A DNA stretch of 64,000 nucleotides from an uncultured Bacteroidales bacterium (lineage in GTDB: Bacteria; Bacteroidota; Bacteroidia; Bacteroidales; Lentimicrobiaceae), in the NCBI GenBank assembly GCA_937894795.1, contig CALCQV010000006.1:43066-107065 (forward strand), in the 5' to 3' direction. The notes beneath the pieces were generated by a model that saw only the letters and a program-made list of their open reading frames with translations, did no database searches and had not been told where the DNA came from. Position 1 is the first letter of the stretch. Every line of letters starts with the position of its first letter. The position numbers and the translations under genes were made by a program. Positions 17,943 to 25,895 of the stretch are shown here, one piece after another.

Positions 17943-18006
17943 AATAGACAAATCACATTAAAAAAAATTGCAGTCTTACGACTGCCACCGACCTTTGTCG
18001 GTATTG

Positions 18007-18090
18007 TGCCCAGGACAAGACTCGAACTTGCACATCCTTAAGGACACCAGCCCCTCAAGCTGGCGTGTCTACCAATTTCACCACCTGGGC
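18007..18090 (-). tRNA. tRNA-Leu (GAG anticodon)
   Basis: 84 nt on the minus strand. Acceptor GCCCAGG pairs with CCTGGGC plus A. The anticodon stem CCAGC/GCTGG encloses TTGAGGG, giving anticodon GAG. It has a class II variable arm and no encoded CCA. It lies 64 bases upstream of the CAG tRNA and is probably co-transcribed with it. Confidence 0.97.
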
Positions 18091-18221
18091 AATTGAGTGC
18101 GCAAAGATATAATATATTTCAATCTTCACGCCTATTTTGAATAATTTTTTATCACAATATTGTATCTGGAAATAAATCAGGCTCTTAAGAATGCAAATAA
18201 GATTCCTGATAATAACAAATA

Positions 18222-18252
18222 TTGGATTTTACTGTTGGTTTACTTATCTTTG
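18222..18252 (+). promoter_or_regulatory. Promoter for the DUF4301 gene
   Basis: TTG at 18222-18224 and TATCTTTG at 18245-18252, a 20-base spacing that fits the Bacteroidota -33/-7 arrangement. It lies inside the longest open frame and therefore supports the downstream ATG at 18298. Confidence 0.7.
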
Positions 18253-18297
18253 TCCATAACAAGTGCAAAAAAGTACTTAAAAATTAATTTTCCTTTT

Positions 18298-19851
18298 ATG
18301 TTTAATGCCAATGACCTCAAAATATTCCAGTCGAAGGGAATAGATATCAAAATTATAGAACAACAGGTGGAGAACTTTAAAAAAGGATTCCCATTTATTG
18401 ATCTTGTTGATGCAGCAACTGTAAAGAACGGAATAAAGGTATTTACTGAAGCTGAGATTGATAAGCTGCAAAAATTCTATAATAAGAATTTCGGTGATTA
18501 TGAAGTGTTAAAGTTTGTGCCGGCTTCAGGGGCTGCAAGCCGTATGTTCAAAACCCTGTTTGAATATATTGATCAGGTTGAAAAATCAAATGCTTCAAAT
18601 GATGTTCTCGAAAAAGACAAAGGTTTTAATTCTGCACACAACTTCTTCACTAACCTGAAAAAATTTGCCTTTTATAATGACCTGATGAAGATTATGGAGG
18701 AAAACCACCTTAATCTTGAGAATTTAATTAAGGATAAAGACTATAAAACCATTGTTGATTTTGTACTGAACAATCATGGACTTGGCTATGCTTCAAAGCC
18801 AAAGGCAATGTTAAAATTCCATGATTATGTGGATGGTGCCCGAATGTCAATGGAAGAGCATTTGGTTGAAAGCGCCAATTATGGAGCCAATAGTGACGGA
18901 AGAGTGGCTGTTCATTTTACGGTATCTCCTGAACATGCTGATAGTTTTATTGATGAAATAAACCTGGTGAAGGACAAATACGAAGAGATGTTTGATGTTA
19001 TTTATGAACTGACTTTCTCTGTCCAGAAATCCTCTACAGATACTATTGCAGTTGACCTTAACAACAAACCATTCAGAGACGAATCTGACAATATAGTTTT
19101 CCGGCCCGGTGGGCATGGTGCTTTAATTGAGAACCTTAATGACCGTGAAGGTGAGATTATATTTATCAAGAATATTGACAATATTGTTCCTGACAGGTTA
19201 AAGGAAACCACCTATAAATATAAAAGAGCTCTTGGAGGTTACCTTATTGAATTGCATGATAAAATTGTTGAATATCTTGAATTGTTGGAAGATGGAAGCT
19301 TATCTGATAATGAGCTTAAAAAGATCATTCATTTCTGCCATGACAAGCTCTTCATTCAATTTACCGGTGAATTTGACACTTTCTCCACTATTGAAAAGAT
19401 TGATTTCCTCTACACCAAATTAGACAGGCCTATAAGGTTATGCGGAATGGTTAAAAATGAGGGAGAACCCGGTGGTGGTCCCTTCTGGGTAAAGAATTCA
19501 ATGGGTGAAACTTCGCTCCAGATTGTGGAATCATCACAAATCAATTTTACTGATCCAAACCAAAAGAAGATATTTGAGAAATCAACCCATTTCAATCCTG
19601 TTGACCTTGTTTGTTATGTCAGGAATTTCAAGGGTGATCCATTTGACCTTCGTGATTTTATTGATCCATCTACCGGTTTCATTTCCAATAAATCAAAAGA
19701 TGGAAGAGAATTGAAGGCTCAGGAGTTGCCGGGCTTATGGAATGGTGCTATGGCCGATTGGATTACTGTATTTATTGAAGTTCCAATAATTACATTCAAT
19801 CCTGTGAAGACAATCAATGATCTGTTGCGGAAAGAACACCAACCTGCATAA
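18298..19851 (+). CDS. DUF4301 family protein
   Basis: 517 residues from the ATG at 18298. The longer frame back to 18160 runs through the promoter and is rejected. Family segments: VPASGAASRMFKTLFEYID near residue 85, FRPGGHGALIENLN near 255, and RLCGMVKNEGEPGGGPFWV near 380. The PASGAASRMFK and GGHGALIEN motifs resemble nucleotide or phosphate-binding loops, and distant similarity to nucleotidyltransferases has been suggested for such proteins, but no activity is established. No signal peptide, so cytoplasmic. Confidence 0.88.
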   Translation: MFNANDLKIFQSKGIDIKIIEQQVENFKKGFPFIDLVDAATVKNGIKVFTEAEIDKLQKFYNKNFGDYEVLKFVPASGAASRMFKTLFEYIDQVEKSNASNDVLEKDKGFNSAHNFFTNLKKFAFYNDLMKIMEENHLNLENLIKDKDYKTIVDFVLNNHGLGYASKPKAMLKFHDYVDGARMSMEEHLVESANYGANSDGRVAVHFTVSPEHADSFIDEINLVKDKYEEMFDVIYELTFSVQKSSTDTIAVDLNNKPFRDESDNIVFRPGGHGALIENLNDREGEIIFIKNIDNIVPDRLKETTYKYKRALGGYLIELHDKIVEYLELLEDGSLSDNELKKIIHFCHDKLFIQFTGEFDTFSTIEKIDFLYTKLDRPIRLCGMVKNEGEPGGGPFWVKNSMGETSLQIVESSQINFTDPNQKKIFEKSTHFNPVDLVCYVRNFKGDPFDLRDFIDPSTGFISNKSKDGRELKAQELPGLWNGAMADWITVFIEVPIITFNPVKTINDLLRKEHQPA

Positions 19852-19898
19852 TTGATTAATCGGGGATTACTGATTCAATTGAGTAACTGAATGTCCGT

Positions 19899-20537
19899 TC
19901 AGGGTGCCAGCCGTTCCCTGATCCACTGGCCACTATCTAAGCGAAATCTCAGCCGGTCGTGCATCCTTGATGCCCTGCCCTGCCAGAACTCTATTATATC
20001 GGGCTTCAAGGCATAACCACCCCAATGCTCCGGTCGTTGAATCAATTCTGATCCGCCAAGTTCTTTAACTTTCATTTCAAACATCCGCTCAATCACATCC
20101 CTGCTCTCAATCACTTCACTTTGCGGTGATACTATGGCTCCAATTCTACTTTCAATGGGCCTGCTGTCGAAATACTCATCTGACTCCGGGGAGGATAATT
20201 TATTGATTGTTCCTTCTATTCTTACCTGTCTCTCCAATTCCTTCCAATGGAATACCATGGATCCAAAAGGTCGTTTTTCAATTTGGCGTCCTTTGGAACT
20301 TTGATAATTGGTAAAGAACCTAAATTCACCTTCCTCACATCCTTTAAGCAACACTACCCGCGAAGATGGTTTGCAATTTTCACCCACCGTTGATAATACC
20401 AATGCGGTAGGTTCCGGCACTTGAGAATCAATAGCTTCAGCAAGCCACTTGAGAAATAATGCTATCGGATCAGCACCGGCATTCTCTTCAGTAAGCTGAT
20501 GAAGCAAATAGTTGTTTCGTATTTCAGAAATATTCAT
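19899..20537 (-). CDS. pdxH: Pyridoxamine 5'-phosphate oxidase
   Basis: FMN enzyme that oxidises PNP or PMP to pyridoxal phosphate. It is 212 residues from the ATG at 20537; a longer frame exists but the N-terminus MNISEIRNNYLL aligns with the family. Diagnostic: SSRVVLLKGCEEGEFRFFTN, SMVFHWKELERQVRIEG and the C-terminal WQGRASRMHDRLRF. It is divergent from the DUF1684 gene. It supplies the cofactor used by SerC and the other PLP enzymes in the window. Confidence 0.97.
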   Translation of the reverse strand: MNISEIRNNYLLHQLTEENAGADPIALFLKWLAEAIDSQVPEPTALVLSTVGENCKPSSRVVLLKGCEEGEFRFFTNYQSSKGRQIEKRPFGSMVFHWKELERQVRIEGTINKLSSPESDEYFDSRPIESRIGAIVSPQSEVIESRDVIERMFEMKVKELGGSELIQRPEHWGGYALKPDIIEFWQGRASRMHDRLRFRLDSGQWIRERLAP

Positions 20538-20594
20538 AATGTTCCAGTTCGGTGCTATTAACAAGCAGATAGCATTTCAGGTTTTACAAAAGTG

Positions 20595-20602
20595 TATTTT
20601 TG
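20595..20602 (+). promoter_or_regulatory. -7 promoter element for the DUF1684 gene
   Basis: TATTTTTG, an exact TAnnTTTG match, 17 bases before the ATG at 20620. Confidence 0.6.
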
Positions 20603-20619
20603 CATAAAAAATCTACCCA

Positions 20620-21231
20620 ATGAAAGGTATATCATGGATTATCTTCCTCCTGATGCTCGTTACTCTAAACATATCAGCTCAGGATATCTCCAAAAACTAT
20701 AAGAAAGAAATAAAGAAGGAAAGAAAAGAAAAGGACCTTGAATTTCTTGATGTGTCACAATCCCCATTAGCCCCTGAGGAGATTAAGAACTTCATGGGTT
20801 TAAACTACTTTAAACCAAATATCAATTGGTTAATATCAGCTAGATTGGAACGAAAATCCACTCCTGATACCATAAAGATGAAAACTACAACTGAGAGATT
20901 ACCCCTCTATATAGTATATGGGGTTGCATACTTTGAAGTTGATGGTCATAAGGATACCCTTACCATATATAGAAATGTAGGCCTTATGACCAAGCCCGGT
21001 TTCGAGGATTACCTCTTTGTACCTTTTACTGATCAAACCTCAGGTGAAGAATCATACGGAGGAGGCAGATACATTGATGCAAGAATACCCAAGGACAATG
21101 CAATAATTCTGGATTTCAACCGTGCCTATAATCCATATTGTGTTTACAGTAAAAAATATAGCTGTCCGATACCGCCAAGGGAGAACCATATTGATTTCAG
21201 AGTTGTTGCTGGCGAAAAAAACTACCACTAA
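20620..21231 (+). CDS. Exported DUF1684 domain protein
   Basis: 203 residues with a signal peptide (MKGISWIIFLLMLVTLNISA). The DUF1684 signature is clear: a beta-rich segment ending LDFNRAYNPYCVYSKKY followed by CPIPPRENHIDF. The conserved NPYC and CP cysteines remain. Function is unknown; the family is widespread in Bacteroidota and actinobacteria. It appears to be a single-gene unit. Confidence 0.88.
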   Translation: MKGISWIIFLLMLVTLNISAQDISKNYKKEIKKERKEKDLEFLDVSQSPLAPEEIKNFMGLNYFKPNINWLISARLERKSTPDTIKMKTTTERLPLYIVYGVAYFEVDGHKDTLTIYRNVGLMTKPGFEDYLFVPFTDQTSGEESYGGGRYIDARIPKDNAIILDFNRAYNPYCVYSKKYSCPIPPRENHIDFRVVAGEKNYH

Positions 21232-21326
21232 ACTGTTTCACCAATATTACTTTTTACTGATAAGTTGATAAACAAACGTTGGGATACTGAAATCCATAAT
21301 TGGATTTATCAACAAAACTTATACAA

Positions 21327-22124
21327 ATGAACACCCTTCTTCGACTATTGAAGTACACTGGCATATTATTTCTAATGCTAATACACACTGCAAATGATGC
21401 ATATACCCAGACTTATGGTGTTAAAGAAAATTGGCTTGTTGGCATCAATGCCGGAATAAATTCCTTTTACGGAGATTTAAGTATCTATGATACGGACCCA
21501 ATAAAAAAGCTTACTCAGGAGAGTGGCCCGGGCATTGGTGTTTCTGTTGGCAAGCAGTTAAGCCGTGTGTTCATGCTTAACCTTGGCTATTATAACGGCC
21601 AAATGAAAGGCAGCAACGATGCATTCCAGATGTACTTCACAAATAAATTCAGTGAGTTGAGCCTGTTGGCTGAGATAAACATTTCCGGAATAATCTTCCC
21701 GAATAGTTACTCACCTTTTGGTATTTACGCCATTGGCGGAATCGGTTCATTTCAGTCACATGCGATAAAACGGCAGATTACCGGCGATGCCTTACTGGAA
21801 GAAGTACATATTGGATTTTTTAATACCGAAAGCAACTCAAGCTCTATAGTGTTGAAAGCCGGTGTCGGGCTTAAATATAAATTAAATGAAAAATGGAGTG
21901 CCAATGCAAATGCTACTTATATGTCATCCGGAAGTGATTTGATTGATGCCCAAATTGGCAGTACGGGTATAAATGATTACTATTCAATTATAGGCTTGGG
22001 ATTAAGTTATAGTATCAATTCAAAGCGTACATATCGCAATTATACGTTGCCCTGTGAAGTAAAGTATAATACTTCAAAACGAAGGAATAAAGGGGTATAT
22101 CAGGCTTGCATTCCTTTCAATTAG
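21327..22124 (+). CDS. Probable outer-membrane beta-barrel protein
   Basis: 265 residues from the ATG at 21327, which begins the signal-like segment MNTLLRLLKYTGILFLMLIH (cleavage after about DAYTQ). The mature part alternates aromatic and glycine-rich strands (WLVGINAGINSFYGDLS, VFMLNLGYYNGQMKG, GIYAIGGIGSF, YSIIGLGLSYSI), the pattern of an eight-stranded OmpA/OmpX-like barrel. The usual C-terminal aromatic residue is not terminal: a short basic tail ends CIPFN. Function unknown. Confidence 0.72.
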   Translation: MNTLLRLLKYTGILFLMLIHTANDAYTQTYGVKENWLVGINAGINSFYGDLSIYDTDPIKKLTQESGPGIGVSVGKQLSRVFMLNLGYYNGQMKGSNDAFQMYFTNKFSELSLLAEINISGIIFPNSYSPFGIYAIGGIGSFQSHAIKRQITGDALLEEVHIGFFNTESNSSSIVLKAGVGLKYKLNEKWSANANATYMSSGSDLIDAQIGSTGINDYYSIIGLGLSYSINSKRTYRNYTLPCEVKYNTSKRRNKGVYQACIPFN

Positions 22125-22178
22125 CATTTAATCGTTCAACTATCAATAAATATTTATACCGGGACGCTTAACATCGTT

Positions 22179-23006
22179 TCAGCCAACGCCTGAGAGATCG
22201 CTTATAAGCTTTTCAATTTTCTTCATAATTGACTGATTTCTGGACTTTGCATCATTCAATTCTTGCTGCATACCATTCAGCTTGATAGTTAGATTGTTAT
22301 TCTCAATTTTCAGCAGATCAATCAATTCATTGGCTTCTTTATCATCTGGAACAGGCAGGCTTGAAGTTGATTGCTTCAATTTATTGTTTTCTGCAAACAA
22401 TTGATTGTATTTTTCATTAAGCAATGAGTATTTATCCTGTTGAAGTTGCACTGCCCTATCCAACTCATCCCTGAGATTCAACTCACGTGTCTTTGCTCGT
22501 TCCAGTTCACCTCTCAGATTTGCATTCTCATTCTCCAAACCACTTAACAAACCGAACTTCACGTCCTTATCTGATTTCTTACTATTCATCTTTACACTAA
22601 TGAAATATATTAGAATCAGGAGGGATAACAACAGAAATGCCACAGCAACCTTGAGAATAAGCAGCATCTTCATATCATTTTCCGTCCGCTCCTGTAATCG
22701 CTGCTTGTCAAAAGAAAGCACTGCATTTTGTTGAATGAGTTTGTTCAATGAATCACTGATCCCGGCCTCTTTTTCCAACAGCAAATAAGTGTTCAGAATA
22801 ATGCTATCGTCTTTTGCTACTATATTCTGGAGCTGATTATTCAGGATATACATCTTTGTTAATCTGCCGGGAATCAATGAGTCAACAAGTGATTGATATC
22901 TGATTGACTGATTTTCCCTTTCATTTAAAAGGCGTCTGATCCCGCCATTATCAGCTGAGACGTTCAAACAGAACAGAAGAAGAAATAATGAAATAATGGT
23001 CTTCAT
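22179..23006 (-). CDS. Single-pass membrane protein with coiled coils
   Basis: 275 residues: signal peptide MKTIISLFLLLFCLNVSA, an exported helical stalk (about 20-120), one membrane helix (about 119-140, VAVAFLLLSLLILIYFISV), then a cytoplasmic Glu/Lys/Asn-rich coiled coil to the end. I do not recognise the family. The layout suggests a scaffold or tether, not an enzyme. Confidence 0.75.
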   Translation of the reverse strand: MKTIISLFLLLFCLNVSADNGGIRRLLNERENQSIRYQSLVDSLIPGRLTKMYILNNQLQNIVAKDDSIILNTYLLLEKEAGISDSLNKLIQQNAVLSFDKQRLQERTENDMKMLLILKVAVAFLLLSLLILIYFISVKMNSKKSDKDVKFGLLSGLENENANLRGELERAKTRELNLRDELDRAVQLQQDKYSLLNEKYNQLFAENNKLKQSTSSLPVPDDKEANELIDLLKIENNNLTIKLNGMQQELNDAKSRNQSIMKKIEKLISDLSGVG

Positions 23007-23184
23007 AATCAGGGGTTTTCAACAAAAATAATAAAGTTTCTTCAAAATCCGTTTTATATATGGTAGTTTCTGATCTCTGATTCCAATATTAAACATAGAG
23101 TTCAACTTATAATAATGCCATCTTAATACCCCACCGTTACACAGAAAAAGGCTGAAACTTGCACAATGAATGATAAATATTATG

Positions 23185-23192
23185 TAAGTTTG
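23185..23192 (+). promoter_or_regulatory. -7 promoter element for the TlpA-like gene
   Basis: TAAGTTTG, an exact TAnnTTTG match. It places initiation near 23199, so the ATG at 23211 is preferred over the one at 23199. Confidence 0.6.
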
Positions 23193-23210
23193 TGCTAAAT
23201 GACAACTGGC

Positions 23211-24638
23211 ATGAAGTTACTGAAAATAACTCTTATTACACTGATTTTAACAACTATATCTTTCATTTCACATAGTCAGGAGTACTATAGGATAAATGTG
23301 AAACTGGAAGGATTAAACGATAGCCTACTGATCATGGCAAGCTATATTGGCGATAAACAGTTTATAGTTGATACAGCCTATGCCGACAAGCAATTTAATT
23401 ACCGTTTTACTGGCGATTCATTATTGCCTGAGGGTATGTACATCATTGCCGGTTCCAATAAAACAAAGCTGTTTGATTTCATCATTTCAGGCAAGCAACA
23501 ACTTACCATTACAGGTGATAAGAGTAAATTGCCTGTCAGTTTGAAATCAAAGACTGGCGATGAGAACACGGTACTCTTTAACTATATCAATTTCCTCGCT
23601 TCCAGGCAAAAACATATGGCTCAGCTTCAGGCAAAAGCCAAAGATCCACAGCTAGGAATCGATAGTTTGAACTTGTTGAAAAATCAAATTGACGGCCTGA
23701 ATGAAGAGGTGGAAAGCTATATACTTAAAGTGATTGCAGAAAACCGCGGGAAATTCATATCCATATTCCTGAATGCACTCCAGGAGCCTGAACTACCTGA
23801 AACTCCAATACTCTCAAATGGCAGGCCCGACTCCATCTTTGCATTTCACCAATACAAAAGTCATTTTTGGGATAATATTGATTTATCTGACAGTCGGGTA
23901 ATACGAACTCCAATAATACATAGTAAAGTAGAACAATACCTGACAAAGCTGACCCCTCCCTCACCTGATTCCATCATCGTAGCAATTGATCGTCTCATTC
24001 ATTTAACGGCAAATAGTTATGAATCATTCAAATACCTGATATGGTATCTGACTGTCAAGTACGAGAGTTCTGAGATCATGGGTCACGATGCAATATTCGT
24101 TCATATAGCCGACACCTATTATAATGATTCCAGAATTTCATGGATGAATCAAACAGTCAAACAAAATCTTCTTAAAAGAGCCAATACACTTCGACCCATA
24201 CTGATAGGAAAAATAGCGCCTGAGATGATTCTGCTTGATACACTCCGGATGCCGGTTTCACTGCATGCCATCAAGAGCAAATACACAATTATTTACTTCT
24301 GGGATCCTGAATGCAGCCATTGCAAAAAAGAGACCCCTCTTCTACGTACATTCTTTGATGAATTTAAAAGCAAATACGATTTTAATGTATATGCCGTATG
24401 TATGGACACTTCATGGAAAGCCATGAAACAGTACATAAATAAAAATAAAATGAGTTGGATAAACGTGAATGGATATTATAGCATGACTCCCGACTTCAGG
24501 GAGCTCTATGATGTTCATAGTTCACCGGTAATGTACATGATTGATGAAAATAAAAGGATCATTGCGAAACGGATCCTAACTGATCAAATGAAGGGAATAC
24601 TGGAACGAAAGTATTCAGATACTCCCATTATAAATTGA
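23211..24638 (+). CDS. Periplasmic TlpA-like thioredoxin with DUF4369/DUF5106-like N-terminus
   Basis: 475 residues. A signal peptide (ends TISFISHSQ) is followed by a DUF4369-like beta domain (about 25-115), a helical DUF5106-like middle, and a C-terminal thioredoxin fold from about 330 with the active site FWDPECSHCKKET (CSHC) and the cis-proline segment HSSPVMYMID. It probably reduces disulfides in the periplasm; such proteins are very common in Bacteroidota. It lies 55 bases upstream of the TonB-domain gene. Confidence 0.88.
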   Translation: MKLLKITLITLILTTISFISHSQEYYRINVKLEGLNDSLLIMASYIGDKQFIVDTAYADKQFNYRFTGDSLLPEGMYIIAGSNKTKLFDFIISGKQQLTITGDKSKLPVSLKSKTGDENTVLFNYINFLASRQKHMAQLQAKAKDPQLGIDSLNLLKNQIDGLNEEVESYILKVIAENRGKFISIFLNALQEPELPETPILSNGRPDSIFAFHQYKSHFWDNIDLSDSRVIRTPIIHSKVEQYLTKLTPPSPDSIIVAIDRLIHLTANSYESFKYLIWYLTVKYESSEIMGHDAIFVHIADTYYNDSRISWMNQTVKQNLLKRANTLRPILIGKIAPEMILLDTLRMPVSLHAIKSKYTIIYFWDPECSHCKKETPLLRTFFDEFKSKYDFNVYAVCMDTSWKAMKQYINKNKMSWINVNGYYSMTPDFRELYDVHSSPVMYMIDENKRIIAKRILTDQMKGILERKYSDTPIIN

Positions 24639-24693
24639 CATTAAAGTAATTACCACTCAATTATACCTATGCATTTTTAAAAAAAATAGCACT

Positions 24694-25221
24694 ATGAAAT
24701 GTATAAATGGTAACAAAAGGTCGGCTTCATCCAAAAATTCTCAACAACTCATCACATTTACATTACTATTCGTAACCATATTCCAGCTTTCAGGCACAAG
24801 GTTATTTGCCCAGATTGAGAAGATGACATCAAAAAGTGACACATTAAATACCGGCACGAATGGTGATACTATAAATAAAGCAAACCCTACCGATGAATCT
24901 GAGATATTTATTACAGTGGATGAGTTCCCCGAATATCCAGGTGGCAGAGAAGCGATGCAGGATTACCTTACTCAAAAGATAGTTTATCCTCGTGATGTTG
25001 TCGTTGAAGGAGTGGCAGGAACTGTAATTGTTTCATTCATTGTGAATATCAATGGATCGATAAGCAAGATAAAAGTTATCAAAGGATTACACAAATCGCT
25101 TGATAAAATAGCAGTTGATGCTATTAAAGGAATGCCCGCCTGGAAACCCGGGAAGGTTAAAGGAAAGGAAGTACGTACCCAGGTTAATCTGCCCATCAAA
25201 TTTCTATTGCCGGGAGAATGA
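24694..25221 (+). CDS. Exported protein with a single TonB C-terminal domain
   Basis: 175 residues: a hydrophobic N-terminal segment (about 22-42, ending GTRLFAQ), a Thr/Asn-rich linker, then one TonB C-terminal domain (about 72-173): FPEYPGGREAMQDYL, EGVAGTVIVSFIVN, MPAWKPGK, NLPIKFLL. It lacks the proline-rich spacer of classical TonB. The domain is closely related to the two at the end of the M56 protein encoded 0.7 kb downstream, which suggests local duplication and a shared role. Confidence 0.87.
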   Translation: MKCINGNKRSASSKNSQQLITFTLLFVTIFQLSGTRLFAQIEKMTSKSDTLNTGTNGDTINKANPTDESEIFITVDEFPEYPGGREAMQDYLTQKIVYPRDVVVEGVAGTVIVSFIVNINGSISKIKVIKGLHKSLDKIAVDAIKGMPAWKPGKVKGKEVRTQVNLPIKFLLPGE

Positions 25222-25311
25222 TTACCTAGTTAATCTATCCGTTAGCTCAACACTCCTCTTGGCTGATATACCTGCTAAAAAAGTATAGGCTCCTCCGGTC
25301 AATTTCAATAC

Positions 25312-25335
25312 AAAAGCAGCTTGCTTTTATCATTA
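25312..25335 (+). terminator. Probable terminator after the TonB-domain gene
   Basis: Stem AAAAGCA (25312-25318) / TGCTTTT (25322-25328) with loop GCT. Short, AT-rich and with a weak T tail. A second weak dyad follows (CCCTA/TAGGG near 25346). Confidence 0.5.
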
Positions 25336-25433
25336 TTATGCAACTCCCCTATCTCTAGGTAGGGATGTCATATACTTAATTGGTCAGCTAAAGCGTTGAT
25401 AAAGAGAATAAATAGAAATATTTATAATAATCC

Positions 25434-25491
25434 TTGACAAACTAAGTTTTTAGTTGTAACTTTGTATAACATTTAAACTAAGAATGTAGTT
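25434..25491 (+). promoter_or_regulatory. blaI-type promoter with two operators
   Basis: TTG at 25434 and TAACTTTG at 25457-25464, spaced 20 bases, form a near-ideal Bacteroidota promoter. Operator 1, AACTAAGTTTTTAGTT (25440-25455), fills the gap between -33 and -7. Operator 2, AACTAAGAATGTAGTT (25476-25491), lies just downstream of the start point. Both share AACTA-N6-TAGTT, with centres 36 bp apart. This arrangement predicts tight autorepression by the BlaI-like product. Confidence 0.85.
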
Positions 25492-25511
25492 GTAATTTAA
25501 AACCAATCATT

Positions 25512-25895
25512 ATGAAAGAGCTTACAAGAGCTGAAGAGCAAGTAATGCAGATATTATGGAGGCTGGGAAAGGGCTATATCAATGACTTCTTGGAATGCTT
25601 TCCCTTACCTAAGCCAGCCTATAATACAGTCTCTACAATAGTGAGGATTTTAGAGAAGAAGGGGTTCATTGATCATGAAGCTGACGGTAAATCATACATC
25701 TACTTCCCTATTGTTAGCAAGAGTGATTATACAAAGCATTCCATGGGTCAGCTTTTGAACGGATACTTCAGTAACTCATACAAGCAATTGGTTTCGTTTT
25801 TTGCACATGATGAAGAACTTACAATAAATGAACTGGAAGAGATGAAACGACTTATTGATAAACAAATTGAAAATAAGCTTAGGCAAAATGACTGA
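25512..25895 (+). CDS. BlaI/MecI/CopY-family transcriptional repressor
   Basis: 127 residues. Winged helix: ELTRAEEQVMQILWRLGKGYI, then YNTVSTIVRILEKKGFIDHE and the wing GKSYIYFPIV. The C-terminal dimerisation helices are followed by a Lys/Asn-rich end. In this family a partner membrane protease triggers repressor cleavage; the partner is encoded directly after it with an 8-base overlap. Two operators lie in its own promoter. Confidence 0.96.
   Translation: MKELTRAEEQVMQILWRLGKGYINDFLECFPLPKPAYNTVSTIVRILEKKGFIDHEADGKSYIYFPIVSKSDYTKHSMGQLLNGYFSNSYKQLVSFFAHDEELTINELEEMKRLIDKQIENKLRQND

Noticed and set aside
17859..18090. tRNA genes as an integration site
   Set aside because: I looked for a repeated tRNA 3' end and an integrase; neither is present, and flanking genes are ordinary.
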